A DNA stretch of 64,000 nt from Triticum aestivum (lineage: Eukaryota; Streptophyta; Magnoliopsida; Poales; Poaceae), in NCBI RefSeq assembly GCF_018294505.1, contig NC_057795.1, positions 520,939,512 to 521,003,511 of the forward strand. Reading direction: 5' to 3'. The notes below the pieces were generated by a model. The model saw only the letters and a list, made by a program, of their open reading frames with translations, searched no databases and was not told the DNA's origin. Below, in pieces: positions 22,823-34,172 of the stretch. The position numbers and the translations under genes are program-made. Each line of letters begins with the position of its first letter. Positions within the stretch are counted from its first letter, which is position 1.

Positions 22823-25802
22823 ATTTCTAGCTCAGGTATGAATGCCATACAAGTTATGAGATTTAGTGGTGGTTGGTCAAGTAAAGGGTAGTTCTTGGGA
22901 AATATGATCAATTTCTTGATCACTGATTCTTCGGTATTGGGGTTAAAAGGTTAATCAAGGATATCGACTCGATTGCATATTATTGCAAATCGTTGCAAGA
23001 AATTTTGAACGGCCTAAATGACCAACAAATTATGAGGATAAAATATTTTGATAGATTATAAAAGGTTACAGTATATCTGCCAGTATATTTCCTCTGTATT
23101 TATTATCATAATTCATCTTAGAGTTTTTTACACTCTAGAACATTGCATAGAAGTTGCAAGGAGGTTGTTCATGACAGAAAAATAGTTGTTCTATGTTATG
23201 AACAAAAGTGCATAATATTATTGAGAATAAGATGTATTTTATTAATATTGATAATAAAATTGAACATCCATAACATCGACGCTAAATGTCGCAAGACTAA
23301 AAGAATACCACATCTGTGTGGCACTGCATTTAGTCACATTGCAGAAACCAACATGGAGAAATTTCATAGTGATGAATTCTGAAGTCATATGATTGAGAAT
23401 CATCTGACACTTGCAAGTTTCGTCCAGTTAGTGAGGCAAACTAAAGTACCATTCACAGGCCATAGATAACGAGCAACAAAATAATTGGCAATATGCATAT
23501 CGATGTGTGTAGTCCAATAAGTGTTGGTGCAAGCAGTGGATTTATCTATCTTCAAGGATGACTCAAGTAGGTATTTATATTTACTTATTGAGACATAAAA
23601 CTGGATCTTTTGAAATATTTGAGAAGGTTTTCAGAGTGAAGTAGAATTTTTGTAACAAGAAAATTATGTCTCTTCAATTAGATTGCAGAATTTTTGAGTT
23701 ACATGTTTAGCGAATGTCCGATGAGCTATAAAAAGTATTTTATAACTTTGATGACGCTCCTTTTAAGTAGATGCAATAAAGCTATGTATGACATGGTGAG
23801 ATGAAAGATGACATTAATTACTTTTCCAATATACTTTCAAAGTGATGCTTTAGAGATTGTGGCTATTACACTAAAAAAAGGAGCGTCATCAATTTTTTTG
23901 AAATAAGTGCTACTTGTAGGTTATCCCAAATAGTTGGGTATTCCTCTACCATTACGCCAAGGAAAAGTGTTTTCCCACAGGTTGTGGAAGTTTTGAAGAA
24001 AATCTTTTCTACAAAAGAGTGATTGGGAGGACAGTGCAACTCGACAAGATTGCAGAATCTTCGGAATCAGTTCAATGGAAGGAAACACTGAAAGTAATTC
24101 TAGAATATCTTACTGCGACCGATATAATAGCCTCTACACAAGATATCGAGACTTCAGTCAAACTTGCAGATGGACTATATAGGTTGGGAAAATTCATGAA
24201 GACCTTTGTGGTATGTAGACAAAATATTGTTGGGAAAATAATGAACCTATAATTCACACAGAAATGTTGATGGGCCTTGACTCCAGAAATTGGCTATATG
24301 CCAACATAATCTAAGATAGTATCAGTTCAAGCTACGAACTTGATGAACCCTTCGAAAGACTTAGAGTCTAAAGAATGATAATGGATCTGTAAACTAGCAA
24401 AGATAAAAAAAATTTATAATGCTTGACTTGTTGCAAATAGTTTATGACAAGATCAAGGAGTTTATGACAAGATTATCTCATCATAATCATACTTAAAGTC
24501 AATTCGGATTAAAACTAGCAATTATTAAATATTTCAGTTATTAGATATAACCTATGGATGTCAAAATGATTCCCATGAGATGGAAATACAACCAAGGATG
24601 TATATTTCATACATTCCAAGGTAGCTTTCTCGATCCAGAGGACGCTAGTAATTGTGCAAATTAACTTCAAGAGATCCAGTAATGATCTGAAGCAAGCATA
24701 ATGGAGTTGGAAAATTTATTTTGATGAATTGATCAAATAATATGATTTCATCGATAGAAATAAACAAGCTTGTATTTATAAGAAAGTAAGTGGGGGCATG
24801 ATAATATTTCTAAGCACTTTGTGTGCATGACACATTGTTGATAGGAAATTATATAGATAAACTTCTTGACATGGATTAAAACTTCATTGAAAATAATTTT
24901 TCAATAAAGTACTTAGGCGACATAGTCCTTGTATTAGACATAATAATCTACAAAGATAGTAGTGTCTGATCGGGCTCAGACCAAATACATATTGACAAAA
25001 ATACTAAAGCAGTTTAGTATGAAAAATGTAAAGAAGAGTTTTCTTGTGAAAGTCACATGGAAGGAGTTCTTAACAAGAATCGGTATCTTGAACTAAGGAA
25101 TTAAATACATGATTTCAATCACACTTGTGTTAATTCCATGGTATGTAAATAACCAAATATGTCCAAGTACTCCAAGTAAGTTGTGAGTAAAGTTACCAGT
25201 ATGGTCAAATTGTTGATCATAGGACAAGAGTGAAAATATCGTTAAGTATTAACGACATGTTTCTTGCATATGGAGAGAATGAAGAGATTGATGTAAGGAC
25301 TTACATCAATACATGCTTGATGTAAGTAGTACATCGACAAAAATCTTCAATGGTGCTCCAAGCAAATTTCAATTTAAATGATTTATGGTGGCACAGTAAA
25401 TTGGAATTGGTCCAAGAAAGTTACTGTGGTTAATTCTATAACATAAAGTTAAGTATATTGTCGCTTTAGAAGCAACAATTGAGGGCGATGAATCAAAAGG
25501 TTCACTTAGATGATTGTGCAAAAGAACATTGTTCTCAGATAGTGGTTCTGTAGCTTAATCTAAAGAATCAAAGGTCTTACCGATGATTAGATATATACTA
25601 AGCTTCTTTCACACAAATTATGAATTTATGTGAAAGCATGATAGATGAATTAAAATGCAAATGATACACATAGATATTAAGTCGACATATTTGATAGGAT
25701 GAAGTCTATACCACAAGCAAAGCATGGACTCACACCGGATTGTCATTGGTGTAAAAGTTAAAAGTGCTAACTAGAATACTGACTCTAGTGCAAGTGGGAG
25801 AC
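22823..25802 (+). pseudogene. D: heavily decayed BARE/Angela-type Copia pol
   Basis: No long ORF survives, but short in-order patches are recognisable. They are integrase core near 23,550-23,650 (KDDSSRYLYLL, FQSEVE), the end of integrase near 24,010-24,080 (GRTVQLDKIAESSE), RT near 24,550-24,960 (MDVK, IYKKVS-like, YLGDI), the RT-RNase H link near 24,970-25,040 (TKYILTKILKQFSM), and an RNase H patch near 25,450 (YIVAL-like). All are riddled with stops and frameshifts. It ends at a polypurine tract directly before the 3' LTR. It encoded the integrase and reverse transcriptase of the element; nothing is functional now. Confidence 0.75.
25787..25802 (+). other. Polypurine tract of D
   Basis: AGTGCAAGTGGGAGAC immediately precedes TGTTGGAAATATGCCC. 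The same junction is typical of BARE/WIS/Angela elements. It fixes the + orientation of D. Confidence 0.8.
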
Positions 25803-27251
25803 TGTTGGAAATATGCCCTATAGGCAATAATATTGTATTATTATATTTATTTTATTCATAATTAAGAGTTTATATTTAATGTTATAACTGCTATGATCCT
25901 GGAATATGCGATTAAGTGGAAAACTCATATGCACGTGTGAAATGATAAACAGACAACAATAGGTTCCCAGTATTGCCTGTAAGACTAGATCAAGTGTTGT
26001 TGGTGATCACTTTTTCGGGATCTTAGGATATCATTAAGTGTAACGGTACTCCTAAAACAACATTGAGGGTATGAAGTTAGAAGAATGATCATATTGAATC
26101 GACCCGATACTTGTCTGTTATACTTATACTTTGTGATTATATCGTGTAAAATCATCTCTTGTAACGCATAGTTTTAGGATGTGTTTAGTTCCTTAGACCA
26201 TGAGAGTAACTTGGTCACTTCCTACTAGTGGACTTTGGGGTTGCTTCAACGTCATCTGTAACAACATGATCATCACGACAACTTTCAGGTTCACCGGGAA
26301 GTTTGACAAGTGACCAGATAGCTCGAGAATGGGATTTGCTCCTCCGATGATGGAGATATATTCTTAGGGCCCTCTTGGTGTGACATCATCCATCATCATT
26401 TGGCCATACACATGTGACTTTGTCATGGGGATGCCGGAATACCTTAACGAGAAAGAAGAACAAAACCGGTAACAGAAGCAACAGTATAGTGAGCATGGTG
26501 ATGACTCAAGAGGGTACAGATGCACTCCTGGTTTTGTAAAGTATCATGAAGCAAAGGGAACATCACATGATAACAAAAGGTTCACTCGAATATCATTCAT
26601 GTAATCATAGGGACCGATATGGATGTCCATGATTTTGCTATTGGTCATTGAATGAAGGGGTTTCATTCATGTCTATGATTTACCGAACCTACGGGTCACA
26701 AGCTTATGGTAATCAAGATCTGCTGAGTGTTAGTGTGATGGGAGTGATGAGAATATATTTGTGGAATTGTTTCATTAATATCCGGAATAGTTCTGAGAGG
26801 TTCCAGAAGCAATTCAGGGTCACCAGAAGGGTTTCGGTGAATGTCGGGTAATACCGGGTATTACCGATTAATATATATATAGGTGGAAAATGTTTCTGGG
26901 GATGTTAAATTATATATATAATGGTCTGAAAATATTTAGAACATTTATATATTTAAATTAATATCAACGGGCCTTAAGAGGCCAAGTGGTGGAAGGAGAT
27001 ATGGGCCACAAAGGCCCATATGGAAGTAGAGCCCCCCTTTCCTATCAAGGGGGCCGAATCCAACTTGAGGTGGGATTTGGACTCCCCTCAAGGCTGGCAC
27101 ACCAAGGGGACTCCTTCCCCTTTGGTGGCTGCCCCCCCTCTCCCCTCCAACCTATTTATACTAGGGGATTTTGCTCAATTGAGAGCACACATTTTGGTGC
27201 CTCCTCTCGTTGATCTAGTGCACATTCTAATTGGTCCTAGTTGACTAATTA
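25803..27251 (+). repeat. D: 3' LTR, part 1
   Basis: Starts TGTTGGAAATATGCCCTATAG. A TATA-like TATTTATA is at 27,153-27,160. The CACTA element interrupts it at TTA (27,249-27,251). With part 2 the LTR is about 1.96 kb. Confidence 0.85.
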
Positions 27252-27284
27252 CACTACTAGGGAAATGCTTATAGAAAGCAAGCG

Positions 27285-27470
27285 CTGCGGCTAAGTAGCA
27301 GTAGCGCTGGGGAAGAAAAAATGCTGCTAATATGAGCATAGCAGTAGCGCCGAGTCTGTAAAATGCACTACTACTAAAACTGATAGACCATTCCAGGTAT
27401 GCTAGGGATACCAGTAGCGCACATTATTAGAAAGACGTACTGCTATAGATTTTAGCAGTAGCGCTTTTTA
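27285..27470. repeat. Left subterminal repeats of the CACTA element
   Basis: AGTAGCGC cores occur at least five times (AGCAGTAGCGCTGGGG, GCAGTAGCGCCGAG, CCAGTAGCGCAC, AGCAGTAGCGCTTTT). The same core in both orientations is found at 31,140-31,305. Confidence 0.8.
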
Positions 27471-27479
27471 TGGACAAAC

Positions 27480-27798
27480 TAGCCCGCGCGCGTCCTCTCA
27501 CTCTTCCCCTCACACTCTCTCATCGCCTCTCTCGCCTCCGTCGCCGTCACCGCCATCCTCCGTCGTTGCCATCCTCCTTCCCCCAAGGCTCCTCCCTCCT
27601 CCTCCCCTCCTCCTTCCTCCTCCTCCTCCTCACACTCTCTCATCACCTCTGTCTCCTCCGTCGCCGTGGCCGCCGTCGTCCTCCCTTCGTTCCTCCTCCT
27701 CCATCGTCGTCATCCTCCTGCCCCCCATGGTCCCTCCCTCCTCCTCCCCCCTCCTCCCTCTCCGCCGGCGGCCCCCTCCTCCTCCTCTCTCTCCGGCG
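27480..27798 (+). other. CT/CCTCC-rich low-complexity tract
   Basis: Pyrimidine-rich sequence with CCTCCTCC and CGCCGTCGTC words. Long translated readings here are compositional (poly Leu/Ser/Pro one way, Glu/Gly/Arg the other). It may be the 5' leader of the CACTA cargo gene. The unsequenced gap starts directly after it. Confidence 0.6.
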
Positions 27799-28199
27799 NN
27801 NNNNNNNNNNNNNNNNNNNNNNNNNNNNNNNNNNNNNNNNNNNNNNNNNNNNNNNNNNNNNNNNNNNNNNNNNNNNNNNNNNNNNNNNNNNNNNNNNNNN
27901 NNNNNNNNNNNNNNNNNNNNNNNNNNNNNNNNNNNNNNNNNNNNNNNNNNNNNNNNNNNNNNNNNNNNNNNNNNNNNNNNNNNNNNNNNNNNNNNNNNNN
28001 NNNNNNNNNNNNNNNNNNNNNNNNNNNNNNNNNNNNNNNNNNNNNNNNNNNNNNNNNNNNNNNNNNNNNNNNNNNNNNNNNNNNNNNNNNNNNNNNNNNN
28101 NNNNNNNNNNNNNNNNNNNNNNNNNNNNNNNNNNNNNNNNNNNNNNNNNNNNNNNNNNNNNNNNNNNNNNNNNNNNNNNNNNNNNNNNNNNNNNNNNNN
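27799..28199. other. Assembly gap (401 N)
   Basis: All bases are N, within the CACTA element. ORFs read through it are artefacts. Confidence 1.
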
Positions 28200-28330
28200 G
28201 TAAATGTAGGTATTCTGAATAGAATAGGAAATTTCAAGAAGATTTGAATAAGTAAATTTGAATAGAACAAAATATATGAAATTGAAAAGAATAAGTAAAT
28301 GTAGGTCTTTTGAATAGAATAGAAAATTTA

Positions 28331-28462
28331 TAGTAAATGTAGGTTTTTGTTTATATTTTGATTTAGGGTTTTCACTAAGTCCTAAGATGAGGATAATAGT
28401 GTTTTTGTTTATATTTTTAGTAAATGTAGGTTTTTGTTTATATTTTGATTTAGGGTTTTCAC
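28331..28462. repeat. 45-bp direct repeat
   Basis: TAGTAAATGTAGGTTTTTGT...TTTAGGGTTTTCAC occurs at 28,331-28,375 and 28,418-28,462, separated by 42 bases, in what looks like an intron of the CACTA cargo gene. Confidence 0.85.
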
Positions 28463-28503
28463 AACTCCTATTTTGAATGCTCAAATTGGAGAGCATTATT
28501 TTG

Positions 28504-30637
28504 AATACTATTTTGTTTTTGCAGCCAAATCTCCATGTCGTCGCCGCCGTCGTCCCCGTCACAGGCCCCCTCTGACCTCGAGGTGAGACAAGCCAAACCT
28601 CCATGTCAATATGAGTCATATAAGATATTTTGAAATGTTTTTGTTCATATTTTCAACCATTGAAATGCAATGACCATCAAGTTTGAATGCAATGACCATA
28701 AAGTTTGAATGCAAATAGGATATGTGCTTGCCCAAGTGGCCATGTTTGCAGGTAACACCTTCGAGTGGCCTATGTTTTGTCGGAGTGTTGATTAATTTCC
28801 GTTCCGGCAAATTTCAGGCGCTCGATATGTCCTTTTTTAGCAAAGGTCATGCCGGATTTTTCTGTGAATTTTGGCATGGCTTGTGCTAGAATATGTAGGA
28901 AATATCGAGTGGCCTGGATTTTCTAGAAAGATAATTAAATGACATTTCAGGTTGACTTTAAGTCTATCGAGGCTCCATACATGACAATCAAAAAAAGAGT
29001 GAGGGAGAAAGTCTGAACCATATATGAGAGAGGAAGAAACCCGACTGTTGTCGTGGGGGTCATTTCTCCTTCTTATCCTTGTGCTAGAACTTTGTTAGGC
29101 ACTAGGGGAAGGAGGAGTAACGACCATCACCGACGGTCGAAAAATCAGTGAGGGAGTGTGCCCACCATATATGAGAGAAAGAAGAAGAATTCCGACTGTT
29201 GTCATGGGGGTTGCTTCTCCTTCTTTCCCGTGTGCTAGACATTTTGGTTTATTGCACTCGGGGACAAAGGGAGGAGGGACCATCACCAATGGTCGAATAT
29301 ATACACCACGTGAGCTGAGAGTTTTCAAAAAAAAGACTCAATGGAACGATAGTCAACCCGTGCTGAATAATAATGATCTAATTTAGTTTTTGTAGTACAT
29401 ATATTGAATTTTAGAAGTTTAATCTTTGAATAATGAACATAGGAAATGTCGTCGGACGAAAGTCTCGCGGAATGCTCCTGGTGCAGCAACAACCGGGGTT
29501 TCTGCGACAGGTCTCACTTGGTAGAAGGTTGGCGCTTCAACATTAAGCTCGAGGAGGCCTTCGATTGTGAAACGGTACGCCATGACGCAAAGTGTTTTTT
29601 CGTAATTAAGCTCGACTTCTACTACTTCAACGTGTAATTTTCTTCTTTTACAATTCGACTAGCTTATCCCATGCCATGCAAGACTCTATGTCTTGGAGAG
29701 GATGGGTTTTGAAGATCATGAGAGTATGGAAGCAAAGAAAATTCACCTAAGGACCCATCATGGTAAGGATTTTGAGGTAAATCTATACAATTCTGAGAGC
29801 GTATCCCATTTTGGTTGCCCGGATTGGGAAGCACTTTGCAAGATGTATGATTTTCAAGAGGGTATGCTTGTCACCATAGATTTTGGTGATCTTGACATTG
29901 AGGTAGACACTTTGGACATTTGGGTCCTTGTTGATACACTTCCAATTCTACTGCTATCTGAGTTTCTCAAACATAGTTATTAAGTAATTTATATTGTTTA
30001 TTTCAAAATAGTTGACAACTTATTTCCATTGATAGCTTATTTTAATTCTTAAAAGAATAAGATATGGTACACAGAACCTACTACACCGATGTCTCTGAGT
30101 TAACTTATCAGGAGAAAAATCATTTGGTCGCATTTTGTACTGATCTTGAGAATTACAATGTCTACTATCAAACGCCTCCACATTATGGTCAATATGTGCC
30201 AGTAATGCACATGTTGAACTATGCTAACATCCATGGAGATTTCATGGTAATATTTTTTAGTATTATGACATCCGTGCATCTTTTGCATAAATTCTTCTAA
30301 AACCGAACTACATTGCTAACTACGAAGTTATTACTATGTTTTTCAACAGATAATCCTGTAGGAGTGTGTGCCTCATCTGATGGTTCAAAAAGGTTGCCCT
30401 GATGTTTTGAATATATGGCCAGGTTATCCTACGAATCACTCCTGTTCATAATGGATTTCTAAAACCACTGAAGACATGATAATCAAAGATTGGAAAAAAT
30501 GTATGGTCACTCGTAAGGAGGTACTTGGAAGCAACATTAGGCGAAGTGCAAGAATTGGAGACATGATAATCTCCATTCTCCATAATGGAGAGTCAGGGCC
30601 TATCTTGTTTTATGCTATTTTACCTAAGAGAAGGTAG
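28504..30637 (+). pseudogene. CACTA cargo gene, B3-like protein of Triticeae CACTA elements (decayed)
   Basis: A spliced gene can be sketched. A small exon after TTTTTGCAG near 28,526 reads MSSPPSSPSQAPSDLE and ends at GAG|GTGAGA. An ATG at 29,446 gives MSSDESLAECSWCSNNRGF and LVEGWRFNIKLEEAFDC. An exon from about 29,662 reads LYVLERMGFEDHESMEAKK, LRTHHGKDFEVNLY and MYDFQEGMLVTIDFGD. Others at 30,064-30,245 (TYYTDVSELTYQEKNHL) and 30,360-30,637 (DWKKCMVTRKEVLGSN, ARIGDMIISILHNG). The G.W..L...Y.F..G..V...FGD pattern is like a plant B3 DNA-binding fold, repeated twice; this is a weak structural call. I recall similar proteins in many Triticeae CACTA elements. Stops near 30,450 suggest decay. 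It would be a host-derived or transposon accessory protein. Confidence 0.55.
28998..29300. repeat. ~150-bp tandem duplication in the CACTA element
   Basis: AGTGAGGGAG...CCATATATGAGAGA...CCGACTGTTGTC...ACCATCACC..GGTCGAA occurs twice (about 28,998-29,148 and 29,149-29,300), diverged by substitutions and small indels. Confidence 0.75.
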
Positions 30638-30863
30638 TAGGTCCTAGCTAATACTCATGATCTTGTGCGATCATGTGCTAAGAACAACTAAGTAGGATTG
30701 GTTAGATGACTATGATGATGATGTGGTATCGAGTAGAAGTTGTATGATCGATGATGATGGGTAGGACATGTTATTATGATACCAATGATGAGTTATTTAT
30801 TATTATGACCGATGATGCATGAAGCTAAGTTGTTATATGAGCATGATGAGTTATTATATATAT

Positions 30864-31026
30864 CAGTAGGTGAAATGAACATGGAATAGATTCAAGTGGA
30901 GGCAGCATGTGGTGCACATAAAAAGTACTACTAATCCAAACTAGATCAAGTTTGGATTAGTAGTACTTTCGACATGCACCACATGTTGCCTCCACTTGAA
31001 TCTACTTCACGTTCCTTCACCCACTG
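30864..31026. repeat. 163-bp near-perfect foldback (MITE-like hairpin)
   Basis: CAGTAGGTGAA...TTCACCCACTG are the ends. The arms (CAAGTGGAGGCAGCATGTGG with CCACATGTTGCCTCCACTTG, and AAAGTACTACTAATCC with GGATTAGTAGTACTTT) pair almost to the centre at AACTAGATCAAGTTT. Flanks are TATATA-rich on both sides and extend the pairing. It could be a nested MITE or an inverted duplication. Confidence 0.85.
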
Positions 31027-31139
31027 TTATATATATTAACTAATCATGGTCATCAAATCATATGATGAAAGTACTGTATATAAAACCACAACGAAAATAA
31101 GTTGTATTTTCAAAAATACAGGAAAAGTTATCAGCAGTG

Positions 31140-31305
31140 CTTTTCTAAAGAAATGCTACTTCTACTTTCTATTAACTGTAGCGCTTTACCAAAGAAAGTG
31201 CTACTGCTAACTTGGTATAGCAGTAGCGATGGCATTCCAGCGCTACTGCTATCAGTTAGCTATAGAGCCTTAGTGGTAGCACTTGTACAAGCGCTACTAC
31301 TAGAG
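31140..31305. repeat. Right subterminal repeats of the CACTA element
   Basis: GCTACTGCT, AGCAGTAGCGATGG, GCGCTACTGCTATC and GCGCTACTACTAGAG occur in both orientations next to the right terminus, matching the left edge motif. Confidence 0.75.
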
Positions 31306-31323
31306 TTTTCCCTGGTAGTGTTA

Positions 31324-31832
31324 GAGCGAGCCCTAGCCACCTCTAATCCTCATAATTAGAGTCCCCATGTGGTTCTAAACTTCTCCCTCTAATTCTTCGA
31401 CGTCGATTAGCTCTGGACTGCGAGGCGCTGTCGGATCATGAAGAACGTAAGCTTCCAACCAAGTAGAGCGGCTGTGCTTTCGGTCTTCTATTCGAGGGAT
31501 CGTTCAAGGGCAGTTCGCAGGATTGTCATCAAGGTTCGAGGGACTCCAACTCTGGATGGCGAAGCGCTGTCGGATTGTAAAGACCTTATGCTTGCAACCA
31601 AGTAGAGAGGCAGTGCTTTCAGTCTTCTGTTCGAGGGATCATTCAAGGGCGGTTCGTGGGATCATCGTCGATGTTTGAGGGACTCCAAGTACAATCTACA
31701 CAGACTCATCTACTTATGCTGCACTCCTGGAGTCGGTAACGATCATTGATCACAACCCATTATGCATCTTCATGTTGTTCCTGGGTGATCGTAGGCCAAT
31801 TTTTTTTTTGTTTTCTACTATGTTTCTCAACA
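31324..31832 (+). repeat. D: 3' LTR, part 2
   Basis: Resumes after the CACTA target site and ends TATGTTTCTCAACA. The flank CAAAT (31,833-31,837) would be D's right target duplication. It contains a 139-bp tandem duplication. Confidence 0.8.
31411..31688. repeat. 139-bp tandem duplication inside D's 3' LTR
   Basis: CTCTGGA...GCTGTCGGAT...CAACCAAGTAGAG...TTCGAGGGATC...GGGACTCCAA is present twice (31,411-31,549; 31,550-31,688), about 85-90% identical by eye. Confidence 0.85.
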
Positions 31833-33205
31833 CAAATAATTTGATAGCAAGGTAATTCGTAACAAGTGACAAGTAGCAACAGTAACAAAGGTGCAGCAAG
31901 GCAGCCCAATCCTTTTTATAGCTAAGGACAGTCCATAACTTTCTATTATATCAAGCAAAGCATTCTTGAGGACACATGGGTATTCATCTAGTCACTTTCT
32001 TCATGTTTGTTTGATTCGCGTTCGTTACTTTGATAATTTGATATGTGGGTGGACCAGTGCTTGGGTGTTGTTCTTACTTGAACAAGCCCCCACTTAGGAT
32101 TAACCCCTCTCGCAAGCATCCGCAACTACGAAAGAACAATTAAGATAAATCTAACCATAGCATGAAACATATGGATCCAAAACAGCCTCTTACAAAATAG
32201 CGCATAAACTAGGGTTTAAGCTTCTGTCACTCTAGAAACCCATCATCTAATTACTAGTCCACAATGCCTTCCCTTAGGCCTAAAGATAGTGAAGTGTCAT
32301 GTAGTCAACTTTCACATGACACCACTAAAGGAAGCAACAACATACATACCATCAAAATATCGAACGAATACCAAATTCACAAGATTACTTATAACTGGAC
32401 TTCTCCCATGTCCTCAAGAACAAAAGTAACTACTCACAAATCATATTCATGTTCACAATTAGATGGGTATTAAATATCATTAAGAATCTGAACATATAAT
32501 CTTCCACCAAATAAACCAACTACCATCAACTACAACATGTAATCAACACTACTAGCAACCCACAAGTACCAATCTGAGGTTTTAAAACAAATATTGAATA
32601 CAAGAGATGATCTAGGTTTGAGATGAGATGGTGCTGGTGAAGATGTTGATGAAGATTGGTCCTCCCATGATGAGAGGATCATTGGTGATGATGATGGCTT
32701 CGATTTCCCCCTCCCAGGGGGAAGTTTCCTCGGCGGAATCACTCCGCCGGAGAGCAAAAGTGCTCCTGCCCAGGTTCCACCTTGAGACGGTGACGCTTCA
32801 TACGAAACCTTCATTCTGATTTTTCTAGGTCAAATGACATCATATAGTAGAAAATGGGCCCCGGAGGCCTGACAGCGGTGCCACAAGCTCGGGAGCGCGC
32901 TTGGGGGGGGGGGGGGTAGGGCGCGCCCCCAGGCTTGTTGCTTTCTGGTGGGTTCCCTTCTTGTGTTTCTTCAGCCATTATTTCTTATATATTCCAAGAT
33001 ATTTCTTTGTAAGTTTTCTGCTCATTTGGAGTTGTGCAGACTAGGTGTATCCGATATAGCCCTTTCCGATCCAGAATTCCAGCTGCCGGCAATCTCCCTC
33101 TTCATGTGAATCTTACAGAATAAGAGAGAAAGGGCATAAGAATAGTATCACAAAGTGAAATAACAATCCAAATTGCAATAAATAGGAAAACATGATGCAA
33201 AATGG
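31833..33205 (-). repeat. Decayed Athila-like LTR flanking D
   Basis: Shares ordered blocks with B's LTR (20,821-22,343): AGCAAGCATCCGCAACTACNAAAG, AACCATAGCAT, GCTTCTGTCACTC, a GATGATGATGG run followed by TTTCCCCCTCCC. GGGCGCGCCCC and a G14 run lie near 32,905. D inserted into it. No coding content. Confidence 0.65.
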
Positions 33206-34172
33206 GCATATCAATGACCCTCCTATAGGACACAGGTGGCGCTCCCAAGAGGCGACTGAACCTATTACAAACATCGTCGTGCCACTTTGTCGAGTGTACG
33301 ACGACCTTCAATATATAGTACACACCCTCGCTAATTTCTGGCCGTGCTACTAAGAATACATTCTAGCCAAAAGTTTATTCTCGAACGTCAACATGTGCTC
33401 AGCCATACCTACACTATCTCATCCTATTTTGATCTAATTAAACAAATAAACTTTGGAGTTATTCTTTACTATATTTTTTAGGTTATATCATGTTGTTTAA
33501 CTATATTTATGATGCTGAGAGTTGCCACTAATGAAACTATGAACCATAAGCCTTAGTTTCCAAGCATCGAGACACTATTTTACTCACTCTTACTATTGTT
33601 TACCTTGTTTTCCTATTTTGTTCTAAAAATACAAAAAATATTGTTTCCATCCGAATTCTCAACCTCCTCGTCAAACTAGTGCACCTATACAATTAGCAAT
33701 TGTGTTAGGTGTTGCTGGGGACCCAAGAGACTACTTGTATTTGATTGCAGTGTTGTTTGAAAGAGAACATTGTCAACCTACACGTCCCGCGGATTGACAA
33801 ACCATAGGTCATCCACTTGATTTTTTTTGATGTCCTAGAACCATATGCAATTGGAGGCCAACTACGTCTAGAGGAATAAAAGTGCATAATAGACATCAAT
33901 GCCTATGTTTTTATAATTTTTGCTTTCTACACTTACAATTGTTGGGTATTACTACTATTGTCACTCTACTGTAATCAAACAACCAACTCTTCATTGCATT
34001 TCTTTCTAATAAATTATCATGATCAAGTGCTCGTTTCTAGGTGTGGTTAAATTCACAACTAACCTGCTAAAGCTTATAAGTATTTTTTGGCTTTCCTTGT
34101 GTTGAATCAATAAAATTTAGTTGTGATACTTCCCATTGAAGACTATTGCGACCCCCTACACTTGCGGGTTCT
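33206..34172 (+). repeat. Mixed decayed LTR pieces
   Basis: 33,776-33,898 (CCTACACGTCCC to AATAGACATCA) is the reverse complement of the first 125 or so bases of C's LTR (35,336 onward), so it is a + strand LTR end of that family. 34,081-34,172 (GAATCAATAAAATTTAG... GACCCCCTACACTTGCGGGTT) resembles a Sabrina-type LTR 3' end. The rest is unassigned. Confidence 0.5.

Larger units (their letters stand above)
27252..31320 (+). mobile_element. CACTA (En/Spm) DNA transposon carrying a B3-like gene
   Basis: Ends are CACTACTAGGGAAA and its inverted partner TTTTCCCTGGTAGTG, with a 3-bp target duplication TTA (27,249-27,251; 31,321-31,323). Subterminal repeats of GCAGTAGCGC/GCGCTACTGC fill both edges (27,285-27,470; 31,140-31,305), as expected for transposase binding. 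No transposase domain is visible, so it looks non-autonomous. However, 401 bases are unsequenced. The cargo gene spans 28,504-30,637. Confidence 0.88.

Noticed and set aside
27470..28619. ORFs of 158-329 codons crossing the N run
   Set aside because: More than half of their codons are N, and the rest is pyrimidine-tract translation.
30864..31026. Stowaway MITE
   Set aside because: The ends are CAGTRGGTGAA, not CTCCCTCC, and the TA flank is not decisive in an AT repeat.
32880..32945. G14 run with GGGCGCGCCCCC as a regulatory element
   Set aside because: GC-rich low-complexity part of a decayed Athila-like LTR. Similar words occur in B and C LTRs.
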